64,000 bases of DNA from NCBI RefSeq assembly GCF_011250645.1, contig NZ_JAANNO010000006.1:1-64000 (forward strand). The letters are read 5' to 3'. The notes below the pieces were generated by a model. The model searched no databases. It saw only the letters and a list, made by a program, of their open reading frames with translations, and was not told the origin of the DNA. A program made the position numbers and the translations under genes. The first letter of the stretch is position 1. Every line of letters starts with the position of its first letter. This DNA is from Motilibacter aurantiacus. GTDB taxonomy: Bacteria; Actinomycetota; Actinomycetes; Motilibacterales; Motilibacteraceae. Below are positions 32,585 through 42,543 of this stretch, piece by piece.

Positions 32585-33507
32585 CCGAGCCGCTCGCCCG
32601 GCTCGGGGCGTACGCCGCGCGCCCAGTCCGCGGCTCCCATGAGCCGCTTGCCGGCGGGCTGGACCTCCCCGAGCAGGACGGGCACCGTGGCGGTGCCGAC
32701 GCGGGCGCCGGCGCGATCGACGACGAGCTCACCGGGGGCCAGCGCGGGAGCGTCCGGCTGCGGGCGTACCGGCCCGAGGCGCAGCCGCTCCCCGCGGAAC
32801 GTCGTCCACGGCCCCGGCGCGGGCGTGCAGGCGCGGGCGCGCCGGTCGACGGCGAACGCCGGCTGGGACCAGTCGAGCCGGGCGTCCTCGACCGTGAGCT
32901 TCGGCGCGAGGCTCACGCCCTCGGCCGGCTGCGGGGTCGGCGCCGCGGCGCCGTCCTCGATCGCGTCGAGCGTCGCCGCGAGCAGACCCGCTCCGGACAC
33001 GGCCAGCCGGCCGAGCAGGTCGCCGCTGGTGTCGGTGGGCCGCACGGCCTCGGTGACCAGCCCGAAGACCGGCCCGGTGTCGAGCCCCTCCTCGAGCAGG
33101 AACGTGCTCGCCCCGGTGACCTCGTCTCCGGCGAGGACGGCGTGCTGGACGGGCGCCGCCCCACGCCAGGCCGGCAGCAGGCTGAAGTGCAGGTTCACCC
33201 AGCCGTGGCGCGGGATGTCCAGGGCCGCGCGCGGGACGAGCGCCCCGTAGGCGACGACGGGGCAGCAGTCCGGCGCGAGCTCGGCGAGCCGCTCGAGGAA
33301 GTCGGGGTCCCGCGGCCGGGCGGGCTTGAGCACCTCCACCCCGGCGGCGACGGCACGCTCGGCGACCGGGCTCGGCGCGAGCCGGCGCCCGCGGCCCGCG
33401 GGGGCGTCGGGGCGGGTGACGACGGCGACGACCTCGTGCCGGCTGCCGAGCAGCGCGTCGAGGCTGGGCAGGGCGACGTCCGGCGTGCCGGCGAAGACGA
33501 GGCGCAC
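32581..33507 (-). CDS. fmt: Methionyl-tRNA formyltransferase
   Basis: Formylates initiator Met-tRNA with 10-formyl-THF (308 aa). [16 protein letters not shown] begins the Rossmann domain; the catalytic stretch [16 protein letters not shown] (about 103-118) and [15 protein letters not shown] are conserved; a C-terminal OB-like domain follows. GTG 33507. It lies 6 bp after def. Confidence 0.96.
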   Translation of the reverse strand: MRLVFAGTPDVALPSLDALLGSRHEVVAVVTRPDAPAGRGRRLAPSPVAERAVAAGVEVLKPARPRDPDFLERLAELAPDCCPVVAYGALVPRAALDIPRHGWVNLHFSLLPAWRGAAPVQHAVLAGDEVTGASTFLLEEGLDTGPVFGLVTEAVRPTDTSGDLLGRLAVSGAGLLAATLDAIEDGAAAPTPQPAEGVSLAPKLTVEDARLDWSQPAFAVDRRARACTPAPGPWTTFRGERLRLGPVRPQPDAPALAPGELVVDRAGARVGTATVPVLLGEVQPAGKRLMGAADWARGVRPEPGERLG

Positions 33508-33513
33508 GGCGGC

Positions 33514-34059
33514 CTACAGCGCCAGGCCGTGGGTGGCGTGCGGGCTGTCCTTGACGGTCGGCACCGGCGCGCCGGCCCACTCGGCCTCGCGCAGGGCGCG
33601 CAGCGCCAGCTTGCGCTGCTCGCGGTCCAGCCGGTCGATGAAGAGGATGCCGTCGAGGTGGTCGGTCTCGTGCTGGACGCAGCGGGCGAGCATCGCGCTG
33701 CCCTCGAGCGTGACCGGGTCGCCGTGCTCGTTCTGGCCCTTGGCGACCACCCGCATGGCCCGCCGGGTGTCGAAGGCCATGCCGGGCAGGGAGAGGCAGC
33801 CCTCGTCGCCGTCCTGCTGCTCCTCGGACAGGTCCAGGCTGGGGTTGATGAGGTGACCGAGCTCGCCGTCGACGTGGTAGGTGAAGACGCGCAGCGAGAC
33901 GCCGATCTGCGGCGCGGCGAGCCCGGCGCCGGGCGCGTCCATCATCGTCTCGGTCAGATCCTTGACCAGAGTGCGCAGCTCCTTGTCGAAGTCGACGACC
34001 GGGTCCGCCTTGGTGCGCAGCACCGGGTCGCCGAACAGTCGAATGGGCTGGATCGCCAC
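33514..34059 (-). CDS. def: Peptide deformylase
   Basis: Metalloenzyme (181 aa) removing formyl from nascent chains. The three family motifs are present: GAGLAAPQIG, EGCLSLPG (metal Cys) and HETDHLDG (two metal His and catalytic Glu). GTG 34059. Directly upstream of fmt, so formylation and deformylation are co-expressed. Confidence 0.96.
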   Translation of the reverse strand: MAIQPIRLFGDPVLRTKADPVVDFDKELRTLVKDLTETMMDAPGAGLAAPQIGVSLRVFTYHVDGELGHLINPSLDLSEEQQDGDEGCLSLPGMAFDTRRAMRVVAKGQNEHGDPVTLEGSAMLARCVQHETDHLDGILFIDRLDREQRKLALRALREAEWAGAPVPTVKDSPHATHGLAL

Positions 34060-34197
34060 GGGCGGTGCACTCCTCGCAGACGGTGGGCGGAACGCCTCAG
34101 TCTAGGCAACGGGGCAGGCCCCGCCCGCGCTCCGGAACCGGGGCCGGCAGATCCCGAGGACCCCCCGGGACCACGGGCGGCCGGCAGACGCGGGGCG

Positions 34198-36318
34198 CTA
34201 GCCGAGGTCGAGCGGGTCGACCCGGACCCTGACCGGCTCGGCGTCGCGCCGGGCCGAGCGCAGCGCCTGCGCCGTGGCCAACGCCGCCGAGAGCGCGGCC
34301 CCGGCCGACCGCGGGGCGCGCAGGACCGCGCGGGCCGCCGGGGGCTCGTCCGTCGCCCCCGGCGGCGGCCCGCCGGGGGCGCGCGCCGAGGGCTCGAGCT
34401 GCACCGGGAGGCCGACGTCCACTCCGGTCACGCCGGCGCCCTCCAGGGTGCGGCGCACGTCCGACAGGACCGCGGACACCGAGCGCAGCGGGCCGGTGAC
34501 CGTGGCGACCCGGGCGACCGGGGGGAGCCCGAGCGGGCCACGGTCGGCGAGCTGGGCGGCGGCCGCGCCGAACGGGTCCCAGCGCACGAGGGCCTGCACA
34601 CCGGGCAGCCCGGGATCGCCGCAGAGCACGACCTCGCCCCCCTCGGCGGCCGGACGCACGAGAGCGGCGGCGCCCGCCCACCGGCGCAGCGCCTCCTCCT
34701 CGGCACGCAGGTCGGGCCGGGCGAGCAGGGCCACCGGGTCCAGCAGCAGCGCGGCGGCATAGCCGCCCTCCGCGACGGGCTCGGCGCCGGGCGTGGCGAC
34801 CACCAGGGCCGGGCGGCTGCCCACGCTCAGCAGCGGCTTCTCCCCCGAGCTCTGGCGCACGCGGGCGCGCGGGAAGGCGCGCCCGAGCTCCTCCGCGGTG
34901 CGCGCGGCGCCCACGACCACGGCGCGGGGACGGGTGCCGCCGCACTCGGCGCAGCGCCAGCCCGGCCCGCCGCGCCCGCACCACCGGCAGGCCGGCACCG
35001 ACCCGCCCGCGCGCAGGGCGAGCGGGCCCGAGCAGTGCGGGCAGCGGGCCGGCGTGCGGCAGCGGCTGCAGGCGAGCGCCGGGACGTACCCCACGCGGGG
35101 GACCTGGACGAGGACCGGGCCGTGCTCGAGTGCCGCGCTCGCGGTCCGCCACGCCGAGCTGGGGATGCGGGCGGCGGCGGCCAGCGGGTCGTCGGCCCGC
35201 GGGCCGTCCGCGGCCGTGCGCACCCGCGGCGCGGCCGCACGCACGTCGACGCGGGCGGCGGCCAGCCGGTGCGCCCAGCCGGTCTCCACCAGCTGCATCG
35301 CCTCCGCGGTGACCGTGCGACCGCCGAGCAGCAGCCCGGGCGGGCACGCGGCGGGCGTGTCGGCCGCCAGCCCGCGCGGCGCGGCGCGCAGCAGGCAGAC
35401 CTCCCGGGCGTGGGGGTACGGCGCGCGCTGCTCGGCGAGGCTCTCGTCCCCGTCGTCCCAGCAGACGACGAGCCCGAGCCGTCCCACCGGGGCGAAGGCC
35501 GCGGCCCGGGTGCCCACGACCGCGGAGGCGGCGCCCCGGCGCAGCGCCAGGAAGCGGCGGTAGCGCTCGGCCGGCCCGAGCGCGGCGGTGAGGGCGACGT
35601 GCCGCCCCGGCCCCAGCCGCTCCGTCAGCGCCGTGTCGACCCGCGCCACGTCCCGCGCGTCCGGCACGATCACCAGCGCGCCGCGGCCCCCCGCGAGGGT
35701 GGCCTGCACGGCCAGGGCGATCTCGTCCGGCCAGGCGTCCCCGGGCAGCGCGGCCCAGACCGCTCGCGGCGCGCTCCCGGCGGTCAGGGCCGCGAGGTAG
35801 GACGCCCCGTCCGGGTAGCGCGCCCACGGGCCGGGCTCCGGTGGCTCGACCGGCGTGCCGGGCACCGGCGGGGCCGGCTCGGCCTCGGCGGCCGCGTGCC
35901 GCGGTGGCACCGCGAGCCGCAGGACGTCGGCCAGGGTGCCGGCGTAGCGGTCGGCCACCGCGCGGGCGAGGCGGGCGACCTCGGGGGTCAGCACGGGCTC
36001 GGCGGAGACGACCCGCCGGATCGGCTCCAAGCGGCCGGTGTGGTCCGAGGACTCGGCCCGGTCGAGCACGAACCCGTCCACGTCGCGGCCGGCGAACCGC
36101 ACCCGGACCCGCGCCCCGGGCACCGCGGCCTCCGCCTGCGGCTCGGTGACGAGGTAGTCGAACGTGCGGTCCAGGTGCGCCAGCGGGACGTCGACCGCGA
36201 CCCGCGCCACCGGCAGGGAGGTGGCAGGCGGGTCGGCCGGCTTGGGACGGGCGCGGCGCACCTGCTCACGCACGAGCGCCAGCTGCTCGTGCGGCGGCTC
36301 GACTCCCGTCGCGATCAC
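34198..36318 (-). CDS. priA: Primosomal protein PriA, helicase-degenerate actinobacterial type
   Basis: Replication-restart protein (706 aa). The N-terminal DNA-binding domain (VARVAVDVPLAHLDRTFDY) is clear. The zinc region has four CxxC pairs: CSRC, CPHC, CRWC, CAEC. Where other PriA proteins have Walker A and DEAH boxes this one has ALPGDAWPDEI and CWDDGDES, so ATP-driven unwinding is unlikely, as is known for actinobacterial PriA. GTG 36318 follows AGGAGG directly. Downstream of metK on the same strand. Confidence 0.9.
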   Translation of the reverse strand: MIATGVEPPHEQLALVREQVRRARPKPADPPATSLPVARVAVDVPLAHLDRTFDYLVTEPQAEAAVPGARVRVRFAGRDVDGFVLDRAESSDHTGRLEPIRRVVSAEPVLTPEVARLARAVADRYAGTLADVLRLAVPPRHAAAEAEPAPPVPGTPVEPPEPGPWARYPDGASYLAALTAGSAPRAVWAALPGDAWPDEIALAVQATLAGGRGALVIVPDARDVARVDTALTERLGPGRHVALTAALGPAERYRRFLALRRGAASAVVGTRAAAFAPVGRLGLVVCWDDGDESLAEQRAPYPHAREVCLLRAAPRGLAADTPAACPPGLLLGGRTVTAEAMQLVETGWAHRLAAARVDVRAAAPRVRTAADGPRADDPLAAAARIPSSAWRTASAALEHGPVLVQVPRVGYVPALACSRCRTPARCPHCSGPLALRAGGSVPACRWCGRGGPGWRCAECGGTRPRAVVVGAARTAEELGRAFPRARVRQSSGEKPLLSVGSRPALVVATPGAEPVAEGGYAAALLLDPVALLARPDLRAEEEALRRWAGAAALVRPAAEGGEVVLCGDPGLPGVQALVRWDPFGAAAAQLADRGPLGLPPVARVATVTGPLRSVSAVLSDVRRTLEGAGVTGVDVGLPVQLEPSARAPGGPPPGATDEPPAARAVLRAPRSAGAALSAALATAQALRSARRDAEPVRVRVDPLDLG

Positions 36319-36418
36319 CCTCCTAGGTCTAACAGCCGGCACCGACCGGCGGCGGCCTGTCCACAGCGCCGGCCGTCCAGCGCCCCCGCGTGCACAGCCC
36401 CGGGCGGGCACGGAAACG

Positions 36419-36461
36419 CCGACGGGCGGCTCGCCCCCGCAGGGAGGCGGCCGCCCGTCGG
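36419..36461 (-). terminator. metK terminator hairpin
   Basis: CCGACGGGCGGC (36419-36430) pairs perfectly with GCCGCCCGTCGG (36450-36461) just after the metK stop. It separates metK from priA. No U-tract. Confidence 0.65.
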
Positions 36462-36475
36462 GCGAGGACGTGTGC

Positions 36476-37678
36476 TCAGGCGCCGGCGGCCGAGCGCAGC
36501 GCGTCCGCGCGGTCGGTGCGCTCCCAGGTGAAGTCGGGCAGGTCGCGGCCGAAGTGACCGTACGCCGACGTCGCCGCGTAGATCGGGCGCAGCAGGTCCA
36601 GGTCCCGGATGATCGCGGCCGGGCGCAGGTCGAAGACCTCGAGCACGGCGTCCTGGATCATCTCGTCGGAGAGGGTCCCGGTGCCGAACGTCTCGACGAA
36701 CAGGCCGACCGGGTGGGCCTTGCCGATCGCGTACGCGACCTGCACCTCGCAGCGCTTGGCGAGGCCCGCCGCGACGACGTTCTTCGCGACCCACCGCATG
36801 GCGTAGGCCGCGGAGCGGTCCACCTTGGACGGGTCCTTGCCGGAGAACGCGCCGCCGCCGTGACGGGCCATGCCGCCGTAGGTGTCGACGATGATCTTGC
36901 GGCCGGTCAGTCCGGCGTCGCCCATCGGGCCGCCGATGACGAACTTGCCGGTCGGGTTCACGAGCAGCCGGTGGCCCTCGGTCTGCAGTCCCTCGGGCGC
37001 CGCCTCGGCGAGCACGGGCTTGATGACGTGCTCCTCGATGTCCGGTGCGAGCATCCCGACGATGTCGATGTCCTCGGCGTGCTGGCTGGAGACGACCACG
37101 GTGTCGAGGCGGACGGCGCGGTCGCCGTCGTACTCGATGGTGACCTGGGTCTTGCCGTCGGGGCGGAGGTACGGGAGCGTGCCCTCCTTGCGCGCGGCCG
37201 TCAGCCGCTGCGCCAGCCGGTGCGCGAGCGCGATCGGCAGCGGGTAGAGCTCGGGCGTGTCGTCGCACGCGTAGCCGAACATCAGGCCCTGGTCGCCGGC
37301 CCCCTGGCGGTCCAGCGGGTCCTCGTCGCCCTCGACGCGCGACTCGTAGGCGACGTCGACGCCCTGCGCGATGTCCGGGGACTGCGCGCCGATCGAGACC
37401 GACACGCCGCAGGACAGGCCGTCGAAGCCCTTGGCGGAGGAGTCGTAGCCGATCTCGAGCACGGCGTCCCGGACGATGCCGGGGATGTCGGCGTACGCCT
37501 GCGTCGTGACCTCGCCGGCGACGTGCACCTGGCCGGTCGTGATGAGGGTCTCGACGGCGACGCGGCTCTTGGGGTCGTCCTTGAGCAGGGCGTCGAGCAC
37601 CGAGTCGCTGATGCGGTCGGCGATCTTGTCCGGGTGGCCCTCGGTGACGGACTCGGACGTGAACAGGCGTCGGGACAC
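36476..37678 (-). CDS. metK: S-adenosylmethionine synthetase
   Basis: Makes SAM from ATP and methionine (400 aa). The family signatures [18 protein letters not shown] (start), [12 protein letters not shown] and [19 protein letters not shown] are intact. GTG 37678 has AGGAGA four bases upstream. It is followed by a clear terminator. Placed between coaBC and priA as in other actinomycetes. No SAM riboswitch is recognisable in its 217-bp upstream gap. Confidence 0.97.
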   Translation of the reverse strand: MSRRLFTSESVTEGHPDKIADRISDSVLDALLKDDPKSRVAVETLITTGQVHVAGEVTTQAYADIPGIVRDAVLEIGYDSSAKGFDGLSCGVSVSIGAQSPDIAQGVDVAYESRVEGDEDPLDRQGAGDQGLMFGYACDDTPELYPLPIALAHRLAQRLTAARKEGTLPYLRPDGKTQVTIEYDGDRAVRLDTVVVSSQHAEDIDIVGMLAPDIEEHVIKPVLAEAAPEGLQTEGHRLLVNPTGKFVIGGPMGDAGLTGRKIIVDTYGGMARHGGGAFSGKDPSKVDRSAAYAMRWVAKNVVAAGLAKRCEVQVAYAIGKAHPVGLFVETFGTGTLSDEMIQDAVLEVFDLRPAAIIRDLDLLRPIYAATSAYGHFGRDLPDFTWERTDRADALRSAAGA

Positions 37679-37814
37679 GCGCTCTCCTGGTCTCCGGCGA
37701 AGCGGCCCGGTCGTCGGACGCGGCTGCCGTGCGATCGGGGTGCGGATCGCTCGGTGGCCGGGGCGGACGGGTCGGGGCGAGGTCGGCGCCCTCGCGGGCG
37801 ATGGCTAGGCGCCG

Positions 37815-37820
37815 AGCCTA
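37815..37820 (-). promoter_or_regulatory. Possible metK -10 within a small palindrome
   Basis: TAGGCT on the minus strand is the left part of TAGGC-TCGGC-GCCTA. The same CCGGTAGGCT sequence occurs upstream of efp (54100-54105). It fits a -10 element about 137 nt before metK; no good -35. Confidence 0.35.
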
Positions 37821-37895
37821 CCGGGAGGGCGGCGGCAGTCCGGTCAGCGACCGGGAACTCTCCCGGATGGTGAGACGAGCGCCACGTCTGCCGGG

Positions 37896-39131
37896 TCAGC
37901 GCGCGAGCAGCCGGCCGACCGCGTCCCAGACGACGTCGGCGAGCGCCTCCTTCGGCCCCGGCGGCACCGCGCGCTCGCTGCCGTCGAGGCCCAGCACGAC
38001 ACCGGCGTTGTCCGGGGACTCGAAGCCGGTCGCGCGCGCGCCGTCACCCACCTCGTTGACGACGAGCAGGTCACAGCGCTTGCGGGCGAGCTTGGCCCGC
38101 CCGTGGGTGAGCACGTCCGCGCTCTCGTCGCCGGTCTCCGCGGCGAAGCCCACGAGCACGGGCGCGCCGAGCCGTCCCGCGTCCCGGGCCTGCACGAGGC
38201 CGGCGAGCACGTCCGGGGTCTGCTCGAGCTCGATCGGAGGGGCGCCGCTCCCGGCCTTCTTGATCTTCGCGTCGGCCCGGGCGACAGGGCGGAAGTCGGC
38301 GACGGCGGCGGCCATGACCACCGCGTCGGCGCCCGCGGCGAGGCCGAGCACCGCGTCGTGCAGGTCGGCGGCCGACCCGACCGGGACGACGTTCGCCCCG
38401 GCCGGGGCCGGCAGGGCGACGTTCGCGGCGACGAGGTCGACCCGGGCCCCGCGGGCCAGCGCGGTGGTGGCCAGCGCCCAGCCCTGCCGCCCGGACGAGC
38501 GGTTGCCGAGAAAACGGACGGGGTCGAGGTGCTCGCGGGTGCCGCCGGCGGAGACGACGACCCGCCGCCCGGCCAAATCGTGCAGCGCCCCGGGCGAGCC
38601 CGCCCGGGCCAGGGCGCGTCGGCAGGCCTCGGCGATCTGGGCCGGCTCGGGCAGCCGGCCGGGGCCGGAGTCGGCGCCGGTCAGCCGGCCGACGGCGGGG
38701 TCGAGCACCTGCACGCCGCGCTCGCGCAGCAGGGCGACGTTGGCCCGGGTCGCCGGGTGCTCCCACATCTCGGTGTGCATCGCCGGCGCGAACAGCACCG
38801 GGCAGCGCGCGGTGAGCAGGACGTTGGTGAGCAGGTCGTCGGCGAGGCCGTGGGCGGCCCGGGCCAGCAGGTCGGCGGTGGCCGGTGCGACGACGACGAG
38901 GTCGGCGGACCGCCCGATGCGCACGTGCGGGACCTCGGCGGCGTCGGACCAGACGTCGCGCCGCACCGGGCGCCCGGACAGGGCCTCCCAGGTCGGGGCC
39001 CCGACGAAGCGCAGCGCCGCGTCGGTCGGCACGACGGTGACCCCGTGCCCGGCCTCGCGCAGCCGGCGCAGCAGCTCGCACGCCTTGTAGGCGGCGATGC
39101 CGCCGGTCACGCCCAGCACGATCTCAGCCAT
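37896..39131 (-). CDS. coaBC: Bifunctional CoaBC (PPC synthetase/decarboxylase)
   Basis: Coenzyme A synthesis (411 aa). The N-terminal flavoprotein decarboxylase has GVTGGIAAYKA, APATADLLA and PAMHTEMW (conserved His region). The C-terminal synthetase has VVVSAGGTREHLDPVRFLGN, AAVADFRP and the CTP site around KIKKAG. ATG 39131 has no Shine-Dalgarno. Downstream of rpoZ on the same strand but behind its terminator. Confidence 0.95.
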   Translation of the reverse strand: MAEIVLGVTGGIAAYKACELLRRLREAGHGVTVVPTDAALRFVGAPTWEALSGRPVRRDVWSDAAEVPHVRIGRSADLVVVAPATADLLARAAHGLADDLLTNVLLTARCPVLFAPAMHTEMWEHPATRANVALLRERGVQVLDPAVGRLTGADSGPGRLPEPAQIAEACRRALARAGSPGALHDLAGRRVVVSAGGTREHLDPVRFLGNRSSGRQGWALATTALARGARVDLVAANVALPAPAGANVVPVGSAADLHDAVLGLAAGADAVVMAAAVADFRPVARADAKIKKAGSGAPPIELEQTPDVLAGLVQARDAGRLGAPVLVGFAAETGDESADVLTHGRAKLARKRCDLLVVNEVGDGARATGFESPDNAGVVLGLDGSERAVPPGPKEALADVVWDAVGRLLAR

Positions 39132-39319
39132 GGTCGATCAGCAAACCAGCAGCGGCACGGCGGCGCGCGGCGGCCCCCGCCGGCTCCTGGACCGGTGGCG
39201 CCACCTCGGGCCCGCGGCACGGGCCCGCAGGTGGGCCCCAGGGGGCCAGAGGTGGTCGCTGGGCCGAATGCTGCTGCCGGAAGCGCCGCGGCGGGTGCGC
39301 GCCCGCCGGGCCGGAACGA

Positions 39320-39358
39320 CGGATGCGGGCCCGCTCACGAGGAGCAGGCCCGCATCCG
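39320..39358 (-). terminator. rpoZ terminator hairpin
   Basis: A 12-bp perfect stem, CGGATGCGGGCC with GGCCCGCATCCG, loop 15 nt, begins 17 bp after the rpoZ stop. It closes the mihF-gmk-rpoZ unit. Confidence 0.7.
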
Positions 39359-39374
39359 GGCGGGACGGGGAAGG

Positions 39375-39698
39375 TCAGGGCTGCTCGATCGGCTCCGCCG
39401 TGAGCAGGCCGGCGTTGATCTCGCGCAGCGCGATCGACAGCGGCTTCTCGTGGACGTGCGTCTCGACCAGCGGGCCGACGTACTCCAGCAGGCCCTCGCC
39501 CAGCTGGGAGTAGTACGCGTTGATCTGCCGTGCGCGCTTGGCGCCGTAGATCACGAGGCTGTACTTGGAGTCGGTGGCCGCCAGCAGCTCGTCGATCGGC
39601 GGGTTGGTGATGCCCTCGGGGACGACCTGGGAACCGGACACGCTGTACTCGCTCTCGTCGCGGGTTGGGGCGGCCGCCTGGACGGAGCCGGTGCTCAC
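39375..39698 (-). CDS. rpoZ: RNA polymerase omega subunit
   Basis: Small core-polymerase subunit (107 aa) aiding beta' folding. After a variable acidic N-terminus come [21 protein letters not shown] and [17 protein letters not shown], the family core. GTG 39698 overlaps the gmk stop (GTGA). The C-terminus is short, as usual in actinobacteria. Confidence 0.95.
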   Translation of the reverse strand: MSTGSVQAAAPTRDESEYSVSGSQVVPEGITNPPIDELLAATDSKYSLVIYGAKRARQINAYYSQLGEGLLEYVGPLVETHVHEKPLSIALREINAGLLTAEPIEQP

Positions 39699-40294
39699 CG
39701 GCTCGGGTTGACAGGCGACTCCATCAAGGCTACCAGCCGTATGCACAGCTCCTCGACGTCCGTGTTGACGAGCGTCACGTCGAACTCGCCCTCGGCGGCG
39801 AGCTCCTCGCGGGCGGCCTCGAGACGGCGGGCGACGACGTCCTCGGGCTCGGTGCCCCGCCCGGCCAGCCGGCGGACGAGCTCGTCCCAGGAGGGCGGCG
39901 CCACGAAGACGAGCAGCGCGTCCGGCGCACGCTCGCGCACCTGCCGAGCGCCCTGCAGGTCGATCTCGAGGACGACCGGCACGCCGGCGTCGAGCTTGTC
40001 CTGCACCGGCTTGCGCGGCGTGCCGTAGCGGTTGCCCGCGAAGACCGCCCACTCGAGCAGGTCCCCCGACGCGACGAGGGCGTCGAACTCGGCGTCGCTG
40101 ACGAACCAGTAGTGCACGCCGTCGACCTCCCCCGGGCGGGGGAAGCGCGTCGTGGCCGAGACCGACACCCAGACGTCGGGGTAGCGCTCACGCAGCGCCT
40201 TGACCACGGTCGTCTTGCCCACCCCGGAAGGCCCGGACAGGACGGTGAGGCGGCGCGGCGCCGGGGGCGGGGACGCCGCAGCGGCCGCTGTCAC
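39695..40294 (-). CDS. gmk: Guanylate kinase
   Basis: GMP to GDP kinase (199 aa). P-loop GPSGVGKTT at 21-29; GMP-binding segment [45 protein letters not shown]. An N-terminal Ala/Pro extension of about 15 residues precedes the fold. GTG 40294 overlaps the mihF stop. Confidence 0.96.
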   Translation of the reverse strand: MTAAAAASPPPAPRRLTVLSGPSGVGKTTVVKALRERYPDVWVSVSATTRFPRPGEVDGVHYWFVSDAEFDALVASGDLLEWAVFAGNRYGTPRKPVQDKLDAGVPVVLEIDLQGARQVRERAPDALLVFVAPPSWDELVRRLAGRGTEPEDVVARRLEAAREELAAEGEFDVTLVNTDVEELCIRLVALMESPVNPSR

Positions 40295-40614
40295 GCGTCT
40301 CGCGCGGGGAACTCGCGCTCGAGCGCGGCGACCTGGTTGGCACCGAGGCCGCGCACGCGCCGCGTCTCGGCGATGCCGAGCCGCTCCATGATCTGCTTGG
40401 CCCGGACCTTGCCCACGCCCGGCATCGACTCCAGCAGCGCGGAGACCTTCATCTTCCCGACCACGTCGTCCTCCTGGCCGGTGGCGATCACCTCGCCGAG
40501 GGAGGCACCCGAGTGCTTGAGGCGGCTCTTCACCTCGGAGCGGGCGCGACGCACGGCCGCAGCCTTCTCGAGGGCGGCGGCCCGCTGTTCGGGCGTCAAG
40601 GGGGGAAGGGGCAC
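40291..40614 (-). CDS. mihF: Actinobacterial integration host factor (mIHF/sIHF)
   Basis: Nucleoid protein (107 aa) unrelated to E. coli [22 protein letters not shown] opens it; [12 protein letters not shown] and the helix-two-turn-helix segment [18 protein letters not shown] contact DNA. GTG 40614 is chosen because GAGGTG stands six bases before it and homologues start [10 protein letters not shown]; a GTG at 40623 would add three residues. Heads the mihF-gmk-rpoZ unit. Confidence 0.95.
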   Translation of the reverse strand: MPLPPLTPEQRAAALEKAAAVRRARSEVKSRLKHSGASLGEVIATGQEDDVVGKMKVSALLESMPGVGKVRAKQIMERLGIAETRRVRGLGANQVAALEREFPARDA

Positions 40615-40683
40615 GCGGTTCACCTCGCGGTTGGACGCCGGGCTGCTCTGGCGGCCTGAAGAAGTCGATGGCCTGAAGCCGGA

Positions 40684-40713
40684 AACCTAGCGACTGGTCG
40701 GACGGGGAGGCAA
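40684..40713 (-). promoter_or_regulatory. Promoter for mihF-gmk-rpoZ
   Basis: On the minus strand TTGCCT (40708-40713) is followed by 18 bp and TAGGTT (40684-40689). This gives a leader of about 65 nt before mihF. It is the only gap larger than 100 bp between pyrF and mihF, so separate transcription is plausible. Confidence 0.5.
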
Positions 40714-40725
40714 TGCACCCCCTGC

Positions 40726-41469
40726 CTACAGGCTCTGCGAGCCGTGGGTCGGGGCCGGCCCGCCGGGCTCGCCCCAGACGGAGGCGGCGATCTCGGCTGC
40801 CGCCCGCCCCGGGTCCGTGGCGGCGGTGATCGGACGGCCGATGACGAGCAGGTCCGCACCGTCGGCCAGCGCCTGCTGCGGGGTGGACACCCGGGCCTGG
40901 TCGCCGAGGGCCGCCCCTGGCGGCCGCACCCCGGGCGTGACCAGGACGACGTCGGGGCCGACCTCCTGCCGGACGGCCCGGACCTCCTGCGGCGAGCAGA
41001 CCAGGGCCCCGGCACCGGCGGCCACGGCGAGGGCCGCGAGCCGCCGCACGGCGTCGAGCGGCGGCCCGGCGAGGCCGACCCGCTCCAGGTCCCCGGCGCT
41101 GAGGCTGGTGAGCACGGTGACCGCCGTGACGCGCCCCGACGGCAGCGCGTCGGCCGCGGCCTGCACCATCGCCGGGCCGCCGGCGGCGTGCACCGTGAGG
41201 TAGTCGGGGGCCAGGCCGGCGACCGACCGGACCGCCCCGGCGACGGTGTTCGGGATGTCGTGCAGCTTGAGGTCGAGGAAGACCTCGCGCCCGCCGCTGG
41301 CCTCGCGCACGGCCTCGACGGCCTCGCGCCCACTGCGCAGGTACAGCTCCAGCCCCACCTTGAGCGTGCGCACGTGCGGGCCGGCCGCCCGGGCCCACGC
41401 CGTCGCGGTCCCGAGGTCCGGCGCGTCGAGCGCGACCGCGATGGGCGCGCGGACCTCCTGCGGGCTCAC
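40726..41469 (-). CDS. pyrF: Orotidine-5'-phosphate decarboxylase
   Basis: Last step of UMP synthesis (247 aa). The catalytic Asp-Lys-Asp array is in [13 protein letters not shown]; phosphate binding in VTPGVRPPG and VIGRPIT. This is the type-1 short form. GTG 41469 overlaps the pyrD stop. Last gene of the pyr operon. Confidence 0.95.
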   Translation of the reverse strand: MSPQEVRAPIAVALDAPDLGTATAWARAAGPHVRTLKVGLELYLRSGREAVEAVREASGGREVFLDLKLHDIPNTVAGAVRSVAGLAPDYLTVHAAGGPAMVQAAADALPSGRVTAVTVLTSLSAGDLERVGLAGPPLDAVRRLAALAVAAGAGALVCSPQEVRAVRQEVGPDVVLVTPGVRPPGAALGDQARVSTPQQALADGADLLVIGRPITAATDPGRAAAEIAASVWGEPGGPAPTHGSQSL

Positions 41470-42542
41470 AGCGCCTCCTCGGCGTCAGGGGCGAAGTCCT
41501 GCAGGCTCGGCCCCGCGGGCACGGCCGGGGCGATCCGGTCGGCGCCGTCGCCGAGGGCACGATGGGCGTAGCCGACCGCGTCGCGCAGCCGCTCGAACCC
41601 GCGCTCGGCCAGCGCCGTGCGCAGCTCGCCCAGCACGCGCAGCGGCGCGCCGGGGTCGTTGAAGACGGCGGTGCCCACCGAGACGGCGCTGGCCCCCGCG
41701 AGGATCAGCTGCAGGGCGTCGAGCCCGGTGCGCACTCCCCCGACGCCGAGGATCGGCACGTCGGGCAGCGCGGCGTGGACCTGCCAGACACAGCGCACCG
41801 CCACCGGGCGGATCGCCGGCCCGGACAGGCCGCCGGTGACGCCGCCGAGGACGGGGCGCAGCGTGGTGGTGTCGATCGCCATGCCGAGCACGGTGTTGAT
41901 CATCGTGAGCCCGTCGGCACCCGCGCCGACGCAGGCCCGCGCGATGGACACGATGTCGGTGACGTCCGGCGACAGCTTGGCCAGGACCGGGATCGACGGG
42001 TCGGTCGCCTCGCGCGCGGCGGCGACGGCGGCCGCCGCTGCGTGGGGGTCGCAGGCGAAGACCAGGCCGCGGTCCTCGACGTTGGGGCAGGAGATGTTGA
42101 CCTCGACCGCGGTCACCGTCCCGGGCGGGGCGAGCGCGAGCCGGGCGGCCACCTCGGCGTACTCGTCGATGCTGCCGGCCGCGATCGAGGCGATCGTCCG
42201 CGCGCCCTGGGACTTGAGCCAGGGCAGGTCCTGCTGCACGAACGCGTCGACGCCGGGGCCCTGCAGGCCGATGGAGTTGAGCATGCCGCTGGGCGTCTCG
42301 GCCATGCGCGGGGTGGGCCGGCCGGAGCGCGGCGCGAGCATGACGCTCTTGGTCACCATCGCCCCGAGGCGGGACAGCGGGTAGAAGCGCGCGAGCTCCC
42401 GGCCGTTGGCGGCGCAGCCGGAGGCCGTGGCGACCGGGTTGGGCAGCGCTGCCCAGGCGAGCGAGGCGCGCATGTCGACCGCGGGCTCGGGCACGTCGGC
42501 GCTGTGCGGCGCGACCGGCCGCACGGTGGGAGGGACCGTCAT
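41466..42542 (-). CDS. pyrD: Dihydroorotate dehydrogenase, class 1B catalytic subunit
   Basis: FMN enzyme (358 aa) oxidising dihydroorotate to orotate. The catalytic base is Cys in [10 protein letters not shown], the mark of class 1. [19 protein letters not shown] and [12 protein letters not shown] line the FMN site. The adjacent pyrK makes it the NAD-dependent 1B form. ATG 42542 lies 1 bp after the pyrK stop. The N-terminus is about 25 residues longer than typical. Confidence 0.94.
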   Translation of the reverse strand: MTVPPTVRPVAPHSADVPEPAVDMRASLAWAALPNPVATASGCAANGRELARFYPLSRLGAMVTKSVMLAPRSGRPTPRMAETPSGMLNSIGLQGPGVDAFVQQDLPWLKSQGARTIASIAAGSIDEYAEVAARLALAPPGTVTAVEVNISCPNVEDRGLVFACDPHAAAAAVAAAREATDPSIPVLAKLSPDVTDIVSIARACVGAGADGLTMINTVLGMAIDTTTLRPVLGGVTGGLSGPAIRPVAVRCVWQVHAALPDVPILGVGGVRTGLDALQLILAGASAVSVGTAVFNDPGAPLRVLGELRTALAERGFERLRDAVGYAHRALGDGADRIAPAVPAGPSLQDFAPDAEEAL

Positions 42543-42543
42543 G

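Noticed and set aside
29855-33250. A 1,131-codon plus-strand open frame overlapping the GGDEF gene, rsmB and fmt
   Set aside because: Arg/Ala/Pro-rich nonsense in another frame; the overlapping genes have full family motifs.
33142-36531. A 1,129-codon plus-strand open frame opposite fmt, def and priA
   Set aside because: Shadow of minus-strand genes with clear motifs; no start signal or domain.
37679-37895. SAM riboswitch before metK
   Set aside because: I looked for SAM-I, SAM-II and SAM-IV type cores and saw none; only a -10-like palindrome is present.
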